A stretch of DNA of 64,000 bases from Lineus longissimus (taxonomy: Eukaryota > Nemertea > Pilidiophora > Heteronemertea > Lineidae), in the NCBI RefSeq assembly GCF_910592395.1, contig NC_088318.1:18476349-18540348 (forward strand), written 5' to 3'. Of the stretch, positions 18,519-29,084 are shown piece by piece. Positions within the stretch are counted from its first letter, which is position 1. The number at the start of each line of letters is the position of its first letter. A program made the position numbers and the translations under genes. Below the pieces are notes generated by a model. That model made no database searches. It was not told the DNA's origin and was given only the letters and a program-made list of their open reading frames with translations.

Positions 18519-20279
18519 CGGCGGGTATGGCAAGCCAAAGCGGAATTTATTCAAGACCGTGGAATTACTATTCAAGAAGTTAAATATATGTTCAAGACCA
18601 AAATATGTTCAATCCTGAATCAAATATTGTCAACCTTGAATCAAATATTGTCAACCTTGAATCAAATATTGTCAACCTTGAACAAAATATATTCAACCTT
18701 GAACAAAATATATTCAAGACTCACGTGACCATATTCAAGACGCACGTGACCACAAAAATTGATGACGTAGTTGCTCATGTTTTGATGCTTTACGGACTTT
18801 CCCGAACCCGCGTCCGGACTTTCCCGAACCCATGGTACTTGTGTTGCGTTTCGGAGCTCGAATTGTTCGCACGAGGTTTTGACACATGGTTGTACACGTA
18901 CCTTGCCGCCTACACCTGACATGTACTGTAATCCTACACATCATGACATGGATGCCGAGTGAATGTCAGAGTCGATACATGTTTCACAGACATCAGGCAA
19001 ATTATAGGTTCAAAATGCGCAATGCCTGTCGTGAAACAGAACGCATCGGAAGTACCACAGATTCTACGCTCTACGTCATCAATTTTGTGGTCACGTGCGT
19101 CTTGAATATGGTCACGTGAGTCTTGAATATATTTTGTTCAAGGTTGAATATATTTTGTTCAAGGTTGGACATATTTTATTCAAGGTTGAACATATTTTAT
19201 TCAAGGTTGAACATATTTTATTCAAGGTTGAAAACATTTGATTCAAGGTTGAACATATTTTAGTCTTGAACATATATTTCCTTCTTGAACTTATATTTAA
19301 CTTCTTGAATGGTAATTCTAAAGTCTTGAATAAATTCCGCTTTGGCTTGCCATAGGCGGGCAGAAAATGCATGCTGCATACAGTCTGCAGACTGGGGGTT
19401 TTCTCATGAGTCAATAGAATCTAAGGTTTGGAATTAGGGGACCATATCAGTAGTTGCTTTGCGCCAACTTTTTTTTCAAAGTTTGTTTTCTTATATTTGA
19501 ATTACCTGTGAATCATCTTGCAGGAAGATTTTTTTGGGTGTGCATGACAGATGACGTAGTTGATACAGAACATGTGTATTGTATCGGCCTGGTGCCTCGT
19601 GCACCTGGTTGATTGGCCGGCAAGGTTGGGTTCGTTTCAAAGGCAGGATTTCATGATAAAAAGTGCTGAATGATATGGGTAAATATAATTAAAGATAACA
19701 GAATGAAGAAACCCAGGGAACAGAAAACCATTGTATATCAAACACCCACCTTGACAGTTCTCCTCTGTCTCTTGATGTCAAGTGAAAATACCGGCCTCTT
19801 TGACATTCTAAACAGGTGTTGTTAGGCCAAATAAAAAATGTTTTCAGGCAAATGTTTATTACTACAGTCCTGGTCACAAGATACATCCTAGCTGATTAGC
19901 ATCACGTAGGCCCTACGTGCTAAATCCGTGCGAGTCACACATACATGCAGCGTGCCAGTGGATGCACTTGGTTCACAGTTAAATGAATTTAGGCCTACAC
20001 CCCAACTCGTGGTGTATCGCAAAGCCTGTTTGCACAACGGCCTAGATAATCTTTGTTCTACCGTTTGGCATATACCTGAAATGGCCTCTTATTTTTTAGT
20101 GTGAAAATCACATGGCAACTGTTGAGATGGTCCCCTAATTCCAGATCTTAATTTTAATACAGAAGTTGGCTGAAAGCAACTGCTGATATGGTCCCCTAAT
20201 TCCAGACCTTAGATTCTATTGACTCATGAGAAAACCCCCAGTCTGCAGACGGTATGCAGCATGCATTTTCTGCCCGCCG
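18519..20279. mobile_element. Non-autonomous DNA transposon with 10-bp target duplication (outer)
   Basis: Terminal inverted repeats begin CGGCGGGCAGAAAATGCATG and run about 105 bases: right of the inner element on the left side (about 19357-19461) and at about 20172-20279 on the right. The flanks carry a perfect 10-bp direct repeat, ATCCCAACAC (18509-18518 and 20280-20289). Removing the inner insertion leaves about 926 bp with no transposase. A 10-bp duplication suggests a Mutator-like or IS4EU-type mobilising transposase; that assignment is inference. A second element is inserted seven bases from its left end. Confidence 0.8.
18526..19354. mobile_element. MITE-like element with 21-bp satellite arms (inner)
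   Basis: An 829-bp element begins TATGGCAAGCCAAAGCGG and ends with the reverse complement of that sequence. It is flanked by a perfect 6-bp duplication GGCGGG (18520-18525 and 19355-19360). Each arm, roughly 18526-18775 and 19070-19354, contains a run of about 21-bp units of the type GAATCAAATATTGTCAACCTT, inverted between arms, followed by paired CACGTGACC words. The centre encodes nothing recognisable. It sits inside the outer transposon, so it is the younger insertion. Confidence 0.8.
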
Positions 20280-20289
20280 ATCCCAACAC

Positions 20290-21057
20290 AGCGTTAACAC
20301 AGCAGCAACATAAACCCAATGCAAACCTTGCCAGCGAAGACAATTCTCAAACCAGTAACCCGACTTTTAATCTCCAACTATGTATATATGTATATATCTA
20401 TTTTCCCAATAAACTTTTAACCAAAACATACTGCCTCCTCCACTTCCTCAACAAAGCACCCCACAGTTGACGGAGACTCCAGAGTCTGCCTGCAGACTCA
20501 ACCGACAATTCTAGTCTGAATTTTGAGGTGGTCTTGACGTCTGTTTTGTTCAAAGACCAAAGGAGTAATTTGAAGCAATATCAGTCTTCTGGTTGTGACT
20601 CTGTCCTTGCAAGACTAATCTGGGATGAATGGAAACACCATGGAATCCCTCTATGTTGCACCACCTACTCCACTAGTATTGAATAGGAAACGCTCACCCA
20701 TCTTGTAACATGGGACTGATGACAATGTGCCATCTACCTCAGGACTGCCCAATTATGAAACCTTTGGACAAGAAATCTGGCCAAAAGGTGTCAACCTTAA
20801 GGACCAACTATACAGGGAGAGGGTGGAACTGACAAAGGGAGGAATCAGACAAACGACCACAACTTGTAATATGTCTTTGTTTTTTTTTGTCTCGAGCTAC
20901 ATTTAAATGCAAATTATAAATAATGAATGTGACATGATTTGCTGGACACTTTCACACTTGATTTGACAGTAAATTATGTTCGTCAAACAAAACATGTTTA
21001 AAGTAGATTGTCCTAGTATCGTATCAGAGCAACTGTTCATCAAGTTGTGTTCCTTTG
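20290..21057. other. Spacer between transposon and OTUD6B 3' end
   Basis: No gene is supported. The part nearest 21057 is presumably OTUD6B 3' untranslated sequence, transcribed leftwards. The rest is unassigned AT-rich sequence. Confidence 0.4.
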
Positions 21058-23045
21058 TTATGTGAATTCATCTTCTTCTTCTTCCACTTTTGGTATTACT
21101 GAGTTATAATGTTCTCCAAGACCATACTTGTGACGGTGGTATCTGCAAATAAACAATAAACAACATTTCACTCTTTGGTGAGGTGTTTTGAATCATCAGT
21201 CACAGAACAGTGAGGGCATCAGGGCTGACAAGGTGCTCCCTTTTAAAATGATATATCAATCCTAGTAGAACGAGTGGTGTCATTCATCAGTGGTTCCATT
21301 GCAGTGCACTGTGATACAAACACGAGAACATGTACTTACGACAGTAGTAACGATTGTCCTTGATATTCTTCACCAGTGGTAACACATGGGCCGTCTGCTT
21401 GAATGACCTCCATTGGTCTCTTCAGCACATTCGACAGAGCACGAATCTGGAACGAACCCAGGTATGGTTGGGTGAACGCAATTTAAAAGGAGGGCATGCA
21501 AGACAAATTACTTAATTATTTGCCAATGAGGCCATTAGGTAAAATCTCTTGTTGAGCACTTTCTGGTGTACATTGGACCCTTGGTGTCTTGCAATATTAC
21601 ATTGCCTGCACTTTCTAAGGAAGGACCAAGAAAACATGAATGAAGTCATTTATACCTCTAATTGTCCTCCCCAAGCAGGTGTATTCTCCACCTCCTCACA
21701 ATACTTTTCATATTCCTCTCGACTAAAGGGGTCACATGTCTCAGGTTTTGTGAGAAATGGGAAGAAATCATCCATGTTTTCTCTCATATGAGTGGCTGTT
21801 TGTTGACGAAGACTGTCCACAGAAGACTGAAAATAAGACAAATATTGGATTGAGAATGCAGGAGAAGTCAACTCTGGGCTTCTTATGAAACCGTTGAGAC
21901 TCCATATCGATGTCAGAAGGCAACTAGTATTTGGGATGATCAGCCTTTTTTCCAACGATTGAATTGAACATCTTCAACTGACCTGAATATCCAGTCTGAT
22001 CAACTGATCCACAACAGCAGTATACAGACAGTTCCCATCCGATGGCACCTCATGGATTGCAAGGCCTCTTTTCTGTAAGATACCCTTGAGCTTCTCCGCC
22101 TCAACGTTCCGATCTCCAAGTAGATTTTCAACTTCTCCCTCCATGATTCGCTCTTCTCTTTCTTTTTCCTGTTGGGCTTTCTTGTCTCGCCTCTTCTGAG
22201 CTTTGGAAGTCTTTTTACCCCGTTCAGACACCGGTCCATCGGCAGGCACATCAGTTGTTGTTAAGTTCTCCACCTTTTCAGTCACATCATTTACCTGAAG
22301 AATAGATAACTTTATGAAAGGGGTGAGGTGATACAAGTCTGTCTCCAGTGGGCTAACAGTAACACCAGTGTGGTTATTCAACCTTTCATAAAATGCTGGA
22401 TAAAACGTCTTCAGTTCAGAGACACTACAACTCTCCCTGCATGTCACATTTTGGCCAAATCATTTTTTTCACCACCAAAATGAAAGAGGTGAATGGATAA
22501 TTTATGAATGGCAACACTAATAATCTTACCAGTCTATCTGATTTCGGCTCATTAAATTCTTTCAGTTCATCTTCATGCTTCTGTTCAAGTTCGGCCTCCA
22601 AAATTGCTATTTCAGCAGTCACTTCCTTCTTCTTTTTCTTGTCACCTTTAGGAATGCTGTGTTTTAACTTTGTTGTCCTGGCTGAAATAAAAAGACATGA
22701 ACTACTGTCAAATGTAGTCATAGCACTCGCATGTGAACATGACACTTGGACGTATTATCAAAAGCTCAAAAAGACAACAGTGAACACTTCATAACGATGG
22801 AACATTGAGATCGTCAAGGTGTCAATATGGCCTATGGCTATGGGCTGTAAATTGACTGCAGTGCTAGCATAGATGCTGACAGTATGCCAACAGGTACCTT
22901 ACCAGCTACATACAGGTACCGGTGTGGTAGGTAGCGGGCACGGGAAGCAGATTTTCTGGAAACAATATGAATAAACTTTACCTTGCAACTCTTTTTTCTC
23001 CTTCTTTTGCTTAGTAAGAAGGTCCTCTTCGGTGATTCCACTCAT
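21058..23045 (-). CDS. OTUD6B: OTU-domain deubiquitinase, OTUD6B type
   Basis: Predicted cysteine protease that removes ubiquitin; the human protein acts on translation-linked substrates. Exons in transcript order: 23045-22982, 22681-22530, 22294-21983, 21826-21656, 21446-21340, 21142-21058. Phases agree throughout and give 296 residues, close to the human length. The N-terminal half is a charged, Lys/Glu-rich coiled coil, typical of OTUD6 proteins. The catalytic core follows, with the Cys loop PSDGNCLYTAVVDQL (Cys about 161) and the His strand GLGEHYNSV (His about 280) near the C terminus. Both catalytic residues are present, so activity is expected. The gene is divergent from RABGGTA, with 415 bases between the two start codons. 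Confidence 0.93.
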
Positions 23046-23460
23046 CTCAGGTGATGTTTCACTGTCAAGTGGATAATTTCACCAATCAAACCATAAACAT
23101 TGGTATCTGTATGTTTTTTTGTGTATTGTGTACAAATACACACTGGTACTTTCTTTGTGAAACTTGTTACGAAGAATTCGGAAGGTTTTCTCGATGAAAA
23201 CACCATAAATCGCCACCATAGATAATTCCTATTTCTTGAAAACATGTTCACACAATTACACGGAAACTCAGTGATATGTCTGCATAAGATATATGACGAT
23301 TGTAAGTAAAATAGTGGAGAAAAGCTTTAAAAAGTAGTGAAAATTTTGGCAAAATTATCATGTTCTGCTAAAAAAGTACCAAATCAGCGCTCTCCTCGTT
23401 GATAAAGGCATTGAAGGTACGATTATCGTCGAGCCGGTTTTGCAGAAGACTTGTGAAAAA
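23046..23460. promoter_or_regulatory. Shared upstream region of OTUD6B and RABGGTA
   Basis: 415 bases separate the two divergent start codons, so both 5' untranslated regions and their promoters must lie here or in upstream introns. I see no TATA box at a convincing distance. A bidirectional promoter is an inference from head-to-head layout. Confidence 0.45.
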
Positions 23461-26400
23461 ATGGTAAATTTAGTCTATTTAACACAGTATTCTCAATTAA
23501 TACCCGTTGATCTTCACAAATAACTACATCAAAAGACTGTTAGTGTCTACTGTTATCTTTTGATGCATGAATTATTGAATAAAATACCTGCATGACTTCT
23601 TGTTTGTGTGTTCCTGCCACGCCCCCTTCTTCCAGACTTGACTTGTCATCAGTGATGTCGGTGTCAATCTCTGTCAAAAATGTTCTATTCTACCTGTACA
23701 GCAGGTCTCTCATGGAACATCATGTATATGCATTCTTATTTCAGCATGGTCGTTTGAAAGTGAAGACTACTGAAGAACAGCAAGAAGCGAAGAGGAAGGA
23801 AAGAGAAAAGAAACTCTTGCTTTATAATGGTGCAACGAAAAAGTTATTCCAAAAGGTGCGGAACAGGCTTTAGTTTCATCGTCATACCACGGCGTGCACG
23901 TGCCAATTCAAAGGCTAGAAGATTGTCAAAACCAGTTGGCATGACCACTTGTTGCAAAGTTCTCGTTAGTCTCATCATTCTGACTGTAGCCCCAGTCTAT
24001 AAATTACGTTATTTATTGTTTGCTTCAGCTAACCATTCAGTACCAATCTTATCTTTAATACTTCTTTTCAGAGGAAAGATGGAGAACTTGACCAAGATAT
24101 GTTGTCCATATCTGGTGAGGTGTTAGGAGCCAACCCGGACTTCTATACACTTTGGAATATGCGGAGAGAAGTTTATACCCACTTCCTAGAAAATAAGTAA
24201 ATATGCTTTCAAAATGCTCGATTTCTTGTATGAACCAGAAAACGTCCTGTGATATTGGTGATTTGACCTGGCTCCTGCCTTTAGTTTCACTTTGTGTTGT
24301 TATGTTTTTCTTCTCTTTCTAGAAGCACAGAAGACATGAAAGCTCTGTTTAAGAGTGAGCTCTCCTTCCTTGAGCACTGTCTGAGAGTAAACCCCAAGTC
24401 ATATGGCACCTGGCAGCAGCGGTGTTGGGTCATGGATCACATGCCAGAGCCTGACTGGAAGAGAGATCTCGTGCTCTGTAACAAGTTCTTAGAAATGGAT
24501 GAACGTAATTGTAAGTTGAGGAAGAAACCCTTTGACTAGACTTTCCCTCTACTCTTGATGTGGTCTACTGCTGACAAGAGCAAGTCACAAAAAGAGTTCC
24601 AATAAACTTGAAGATATTCATGCCTATTTAGTTTTGCGATTGGTAGTCATTTTGTTGCTTCATTTCAAGAATGTATTATATTCCCTGTAGATTTCTGTGT
24701 TATTCTTTTCCTCATCCTTTACAGTTCATTGCTGGGATTATCGTCGATTCGTCGTCAAGCGATCACAAGTTCCTCCTGAGGATGAATTTGAATTCACAAA
24801 CCAGAAGATCACAACCAACTTCTCAAACTATTCTTCATGGCACTACCGAAGTAAACTAATGCCGCATATCTACCCTGATGAGACACACCCTGTGGGGGTT
24901 CAGGAAGATGTATTACTAAAAGGTTGGTTGGTGCGGGGACGTACTGGTTAAGATGTCTGACTCTCAATCCTAGAATCGTGGGTTCAAACCCCGGTTTAGT
25001 CACCTCTTTGTTCTTCACAGGTCGAGCTCAGGTGTGAGCTGGTGGTTACCACTGATACTCAGATAACCTCTTGTGAAGGTTCTGCTAACTGTCATTTTCA
25101 TTTTTCAGAGTTTGAGTTGGTGCAGAATGCCTTCTTCACAGACCCTGGAGATCAGAGTGCTTGGTTCTACCATCGCTGGTTGCTAGGGAGACGTAAGTTT
25201 GTTTCAGTCATCTTCAAAACCTGACAAAAGTCTTTTATATTGGTACAACTTGTGCTACTCTGACCATCTTTTAATCAAACTTTTGTGTCATGAAGACCTA
25301 TTGGCAAAGTAGGTAAGGTATTGAGATGGCTTGAAAGGAAGAACACATCACTCAGGAACTGACCTTGACCTAATGCCTTGCACTGACCCTTGTCTTCATC
25401 GTTTGCCATTCACATGCAGGAGAGCGACCCCTGACAATAGACACCTTGTACATCAACAAAGCATTCCAGAAACTTGTGATAGTCTTCAGCAAATCCACCA
25501 AGAACCCCAGCATCAAGTTGGTGGTGGACGAGAGAGAAATCAGTGTAGAGCTGGAACCAGTACCTACCAATACAGACCATTCACAGCTATGGATATCCTT
25601 TGGTGTATTAAAAAGAGGCTGGCTTTAGTTAGTCTTGGGAATATTATATATTGATAGCTCTAATTCCATCGATTTTCAAGTCATTTCCTTGACAGTTGAT
25701 TACATATGTGACTTAGCTTCAATAGCGTTCCAGTCGCCCAGTAGGATAGATGTAACCATTGGAGACAGTAGCAGATTTGTCATCTTGGGCAAAGATGAAA
25801 AAGAAGGCTGGTATCAGCTGAGGCAGGAGGTCAAGTTAGGAAATCTATTCAGGTAGGTAGACATCCAGGGAGTTCTCCTTCAGACTAGACCAGTTGTCCT
25901 GAATCCCCCTCGACAAGGGACGTCATCGTATCTTGTGTATCCTTGAAGGGGTCCAAGCCTCGGGACAGACAGTCACCACCTGATCAAAGGCCTTTGTTTA
26001 AAACACTCTGTTCTTTCAGTCTTGAGTTAAGCGCTGCCACAACATCTGTGTTAGAGCAAGAACTGGACTCGTGTCAACAGCTACATGATCTGGAGCCAGA
26101 TAATAAATGTAAGTATTGAACATTTACTTGTGGTCAGATGGAGCGGCAGCCCAGTTTGTGCACTTCTTGATTTCTACTGAAAGGTTTCTGGCTTTGAGAC
26201 AGGTGTACAGTATAAAAGCACTTATCATCCAAAAGTCTTCTTTTCTATCTTTCAGGGGCCATGCTGACAATCCTCTCCCTGATGAGGGCTCTAGACCCCA
26301 TCAAATATGAACAACAGACTCTAGAATTCATTGACAAACTAAAGATCGAAGACCCGTACAGGTCAAATTATTACCTGGATTTAAGTAAGTTTACTGGCTT

Positions 26401-27139
26401 CTTTTGATTGTCATTAGATTGGAAGGCCTCATTTGGATGGCAAAGCTTGACCTATACAACATTTCTCTCTCATAACTTATATAAAATACCCTCGATTTCA
26501 GGAAGTAAATTTCTGATAGAAAATGCCATAGAGAAGCTAACGATCAGTCCAGACCAACCTGACATCAGCCTGGACCTCTCAAACAATCAACTGACAACAC
26601 TCTATCATCAGAATTACATGGTACTCTTGACGAAGCTTAACATTTCCAACAACCCAGTGCCGACATTGAAGAACTGCCACTTCCTCCAGCGGCTGAGGGT
26701 GTTAGATGCTTCCTCTTCCAAGATATATGACTGCTCAGGGTTGGAGGATCTGCCCATGTTGGAGGAGCTAGACATATCTGATAACTGTATCCTTTTATTG
26801 ATCCTTCTATTCCCTCTGTCACCCCTGGACACTGGTAGGAGCACTGGTTTGCCTTGATGCCAGTGTTTTCAGGAAGCAATCATTCAAGCATGATTCTGTC
26901 ATATTCTGATAAGTGATAAGTCTGAAAATTGTGAGAATAAGTCATGTAAATTCAATCTCCCTTAACTCTTAACTGCAGCGATCAACTCAGTAGATGATCT
27001 CACAGCACTGACGTCGTGCCCTCAGCTCAAGAGACTGCGGATACAGGGTTCACCTGTTTGTAATATCGATGGATTTAGGGAAACTGTTGTGGAGTTACTA
27101 CCAGATCTAACTCATCTAAATGGAGATCGTGTGAAATAA
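23461..27139 (+). CDS. RABGGTA: Rab geranylgeranyltransferase alpha subunit
   Basis: With the beta subunit and Rab escort protein it adds geranylgeranyl groups to Rab C-terminal cysteines. Exons: 23461-23463, 23745-23855, 24072-24196, 24323-24510, 24725-24922, 25109-25192, 25420-25602, 25696-25852, 26020-26108, 26256-26384, 26502-26786, 26979-27139. Phases agree; 570 residues, near the human length. The start codon alone forms exon 1, and exon 2 begins HGRLKVKT, the conserved N terminus. Then come the alpha-alpha helical prenyltransferase repeats with their Trp-rich motifs ([47 protein letters not shown]), the insert domain (about residues 240-370) and a C-terminal leucine-rich repeat domain ([23 protein letters not shown]). 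The insert and LRR domains are those of animal enzymes and absent from yeast. Confidence 0.96.
24933..25070 (+). mobile_element. tRNA-derived SINE fragment
   Basis: A tRNA-like stretch in a RABGGTA intron, starting about 10 bases after the splice donor. It has a degenerate A box (ACTGGTTAAGATG, about 24943) and a strong B box (GGTTCAAACCC, 24981-24991). The acceptor stem does not pair properly, so it is a SINE head and not a functional tRNA. The non-tRNA tail runs to about 25070; its end is approximate. Confidence 0.6.
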
Positions 27140-27577
27140 AAGACAAAGTTATAAATGACTTATAAAGCAGACAGTTCTGACGTTTGGCAAGAAGCTTGAG
27201 CAAGAAAGATACTCGAGCGATTGTTCAGAAACTACAATGTGCAGTAACCCTTGCATAAATCAACTGTCTGTTCATCATGGGGCGAGACCAAGTGGTGCTG
27301 GGTATCTCTTACTCTGTCTACTGCAAAGTAATGACATTCAAAATGTCTTAGACTTAGCATAGAACTATGACTATTTCCATTGTACGATCGGAAATAATAT
27401 ATACTCGACTAAACGAAAATATGATCTTGTTCTTCTCTTCTCTCTGTACTGAACACTTTGAAGCAAGACGGCATGTCCTCTCTCCAATACCACAGGGAGA
27501 AACCAAGACACCCAAGTCCTCATACTGTCCACAGTGACACAAACAGCCTGTCTTCTGTCTTCTGGTGTGAACATGAC

Positions 27578-27751
27578 AACTGCCTGTCCTCATCCAGTGC
27601 TGTACACAAGCCATGATGCAATGTGACAGTCTGCCCTCTATCAAGCACTGTACTACACATGTTGGTCAAGTGAGACAGCCTGTCCTCTTAACTGCCTGTC
27701 CTCATCCAGTGCTGTACACAAGCCATGATGCGATGTGACAGTCTGCCCTCT
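27578..27751. repeat. Direct duplication, about 110-bp period
   Basis: A 62-bp word starting AACTGCCTGTCCTCATCCAG occurs at 27578 and again at about 27690 with one or two changes, in the spacer after RABGGTA. A related TGTCCTCT motif is scattered nearby. Confidence 0.75.
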
Positions 27752-28036
27752 AACAAATGCTCTACATGAAGAGTAGGTACAGACAGACAGTGTCTTTTAT
27801 CTGAGTTTGACTCCAACACTGCCCTCCATTGGATACTCACAGACACTCCTCTATCTTGTGCATGAATATGATGTTCACAAGAGCTGGGTACCAGAACTGG
27901 AGTTCACAACAATGTCAACTGGTGCGTACTGTTGGGGTATTGTGTTGCTCCATGACCGGCTTTATCAGGGTGTCTGGAATCGACTTGAATTGACCTTGTG
28001 GAAAGGCACAACCAGCCCTGCGATACCTCATGTGGA

Positions 28037-28160
28037 GACTTCATGAAAGAACTACGCCATCGCCATCTTCAGGACAAGAGAGGAACTGAAAAGGCCAAAC
28101 GGTATTTTCAGTTCCTCCCGTAGCCTGAAGATGGCGATAACGTAGTTCTTTCATGAAGTC
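28037..28160. repeat. Solo hairpin related to the foldback MITE
   Basis: GACTTCATGAAAGAACTACG and its reverse complement bracket a near-perfect 124-bp hairpin. It matches one of the two internal hairpins of the complete MITE at 28527-28921 but lacks the outer terminal repeats and TTAA flanks. Confidence 0.8.
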
Positions 28161-28526
28161 ATTTAAAGGAATAACTGTAAACAAGCCCATGTTTATAAAA
28201 TGCATTTATTCTCTATTCAACAATGGGAATCTCTATACAAGGGTATTCATTTCATAGTTAACCAAACAACTGATGACCACTGTGAAATTCATATAGACTG
28301 GCAGGTTAATCTATTAGGTTCAGTGATTTAGGATCAAAGGGCCATTTCTAGGCAATTTGACTCCCGTAATCAGGATGACCCTCCACTGAGGACAGCAAGG
28401 CCAACAGAAAAATACTATATAGAGCATAAGTTTTGGAATATCTGATTTTGGTTTTGAACTTTTTTCATTCCAGGGCTAATGACCTCCCTCCACAGCCCAG
28501 CTGTATTAATTCACAAACTACATTAA

Positions 28527-28921
28527 TACCTTCAGCGCCGAACCACGATGATCTACGTGGCCCAAATTCCCCTCCCGTTTGAGCTTGTTATCGGAGTCTC
28601 AAAGGACTTCATGAAAGAACTACGCCATCGCCATCTTCAGGGCAAGGTAGGAACTGAAAACACCGTTTGGCCTTTTCAGTTCTTACCGTGCCCTGAAGAT
28701 GGCGATGGCGTAGTTCAGAACGTTGAATGACTTCATGAACGAAGTACGCCATCGCCATCTTCAGGACAAGGTAGGAACTGCCTTGGTCTTTTCAGTTCCT
28801 TCCTTGCCCTGAAGATGGCGATGGCGTAGTTCTTTCGTGAAGTCCTACGAGACTCCGATAACCAGCTCAAAGGGAGGGGGATTTGGGCCACGTAGATCTA
28901 CGTGGTTCGGCGCTGAAGGCG
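28527..28921. mobile_element. TTAA-flanked foldback MITE, copy A
   Basis: A 395-bp element between two TTAA tetramers (28523-28526, 28922-28925). Outer arms of roughly 100 bases start CTTCAGCGCCGAACCAC and include CTACGTGGCCCAAAT. Inside lie two separate hairpins built from CTACGCCATCGCCATCTTCA and its complement, so the whole strand can fold into a cloverleaf. It has no coding capacity. TTAA target duplication is the hallmark of piggyBac-type transposition. Copy B is at 59446-59865. Confidence 0.85.
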
Positions 28922-29084
28922 TTAATTACACTGTTTAAAAAATAATTTATAACTGGAAAGCATATCACTCGTGTCAAATTGTCAATATCCCTGTGGCACC
29001 TCGACTTTTGACACAAACACAACTTCAAATGACTTGGCTAGTAGTACATAACATGTACATGTATTAGCAACGATTGCCACAAAT

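Noticed and set aside
24933-25004. Possible functional tRNA gene
   Set aside because: A and B boxes are present, but the acceptor stem does not pair and the anticodon arm is poor. A SINE head explains it better.
28548-28730. 60-codon open frame, and a similar one at 59644-59835
   Set aside because: Both lie wholly inside hairpin arms of the foldback MITE, and their peptides mirror the inverted repeats.
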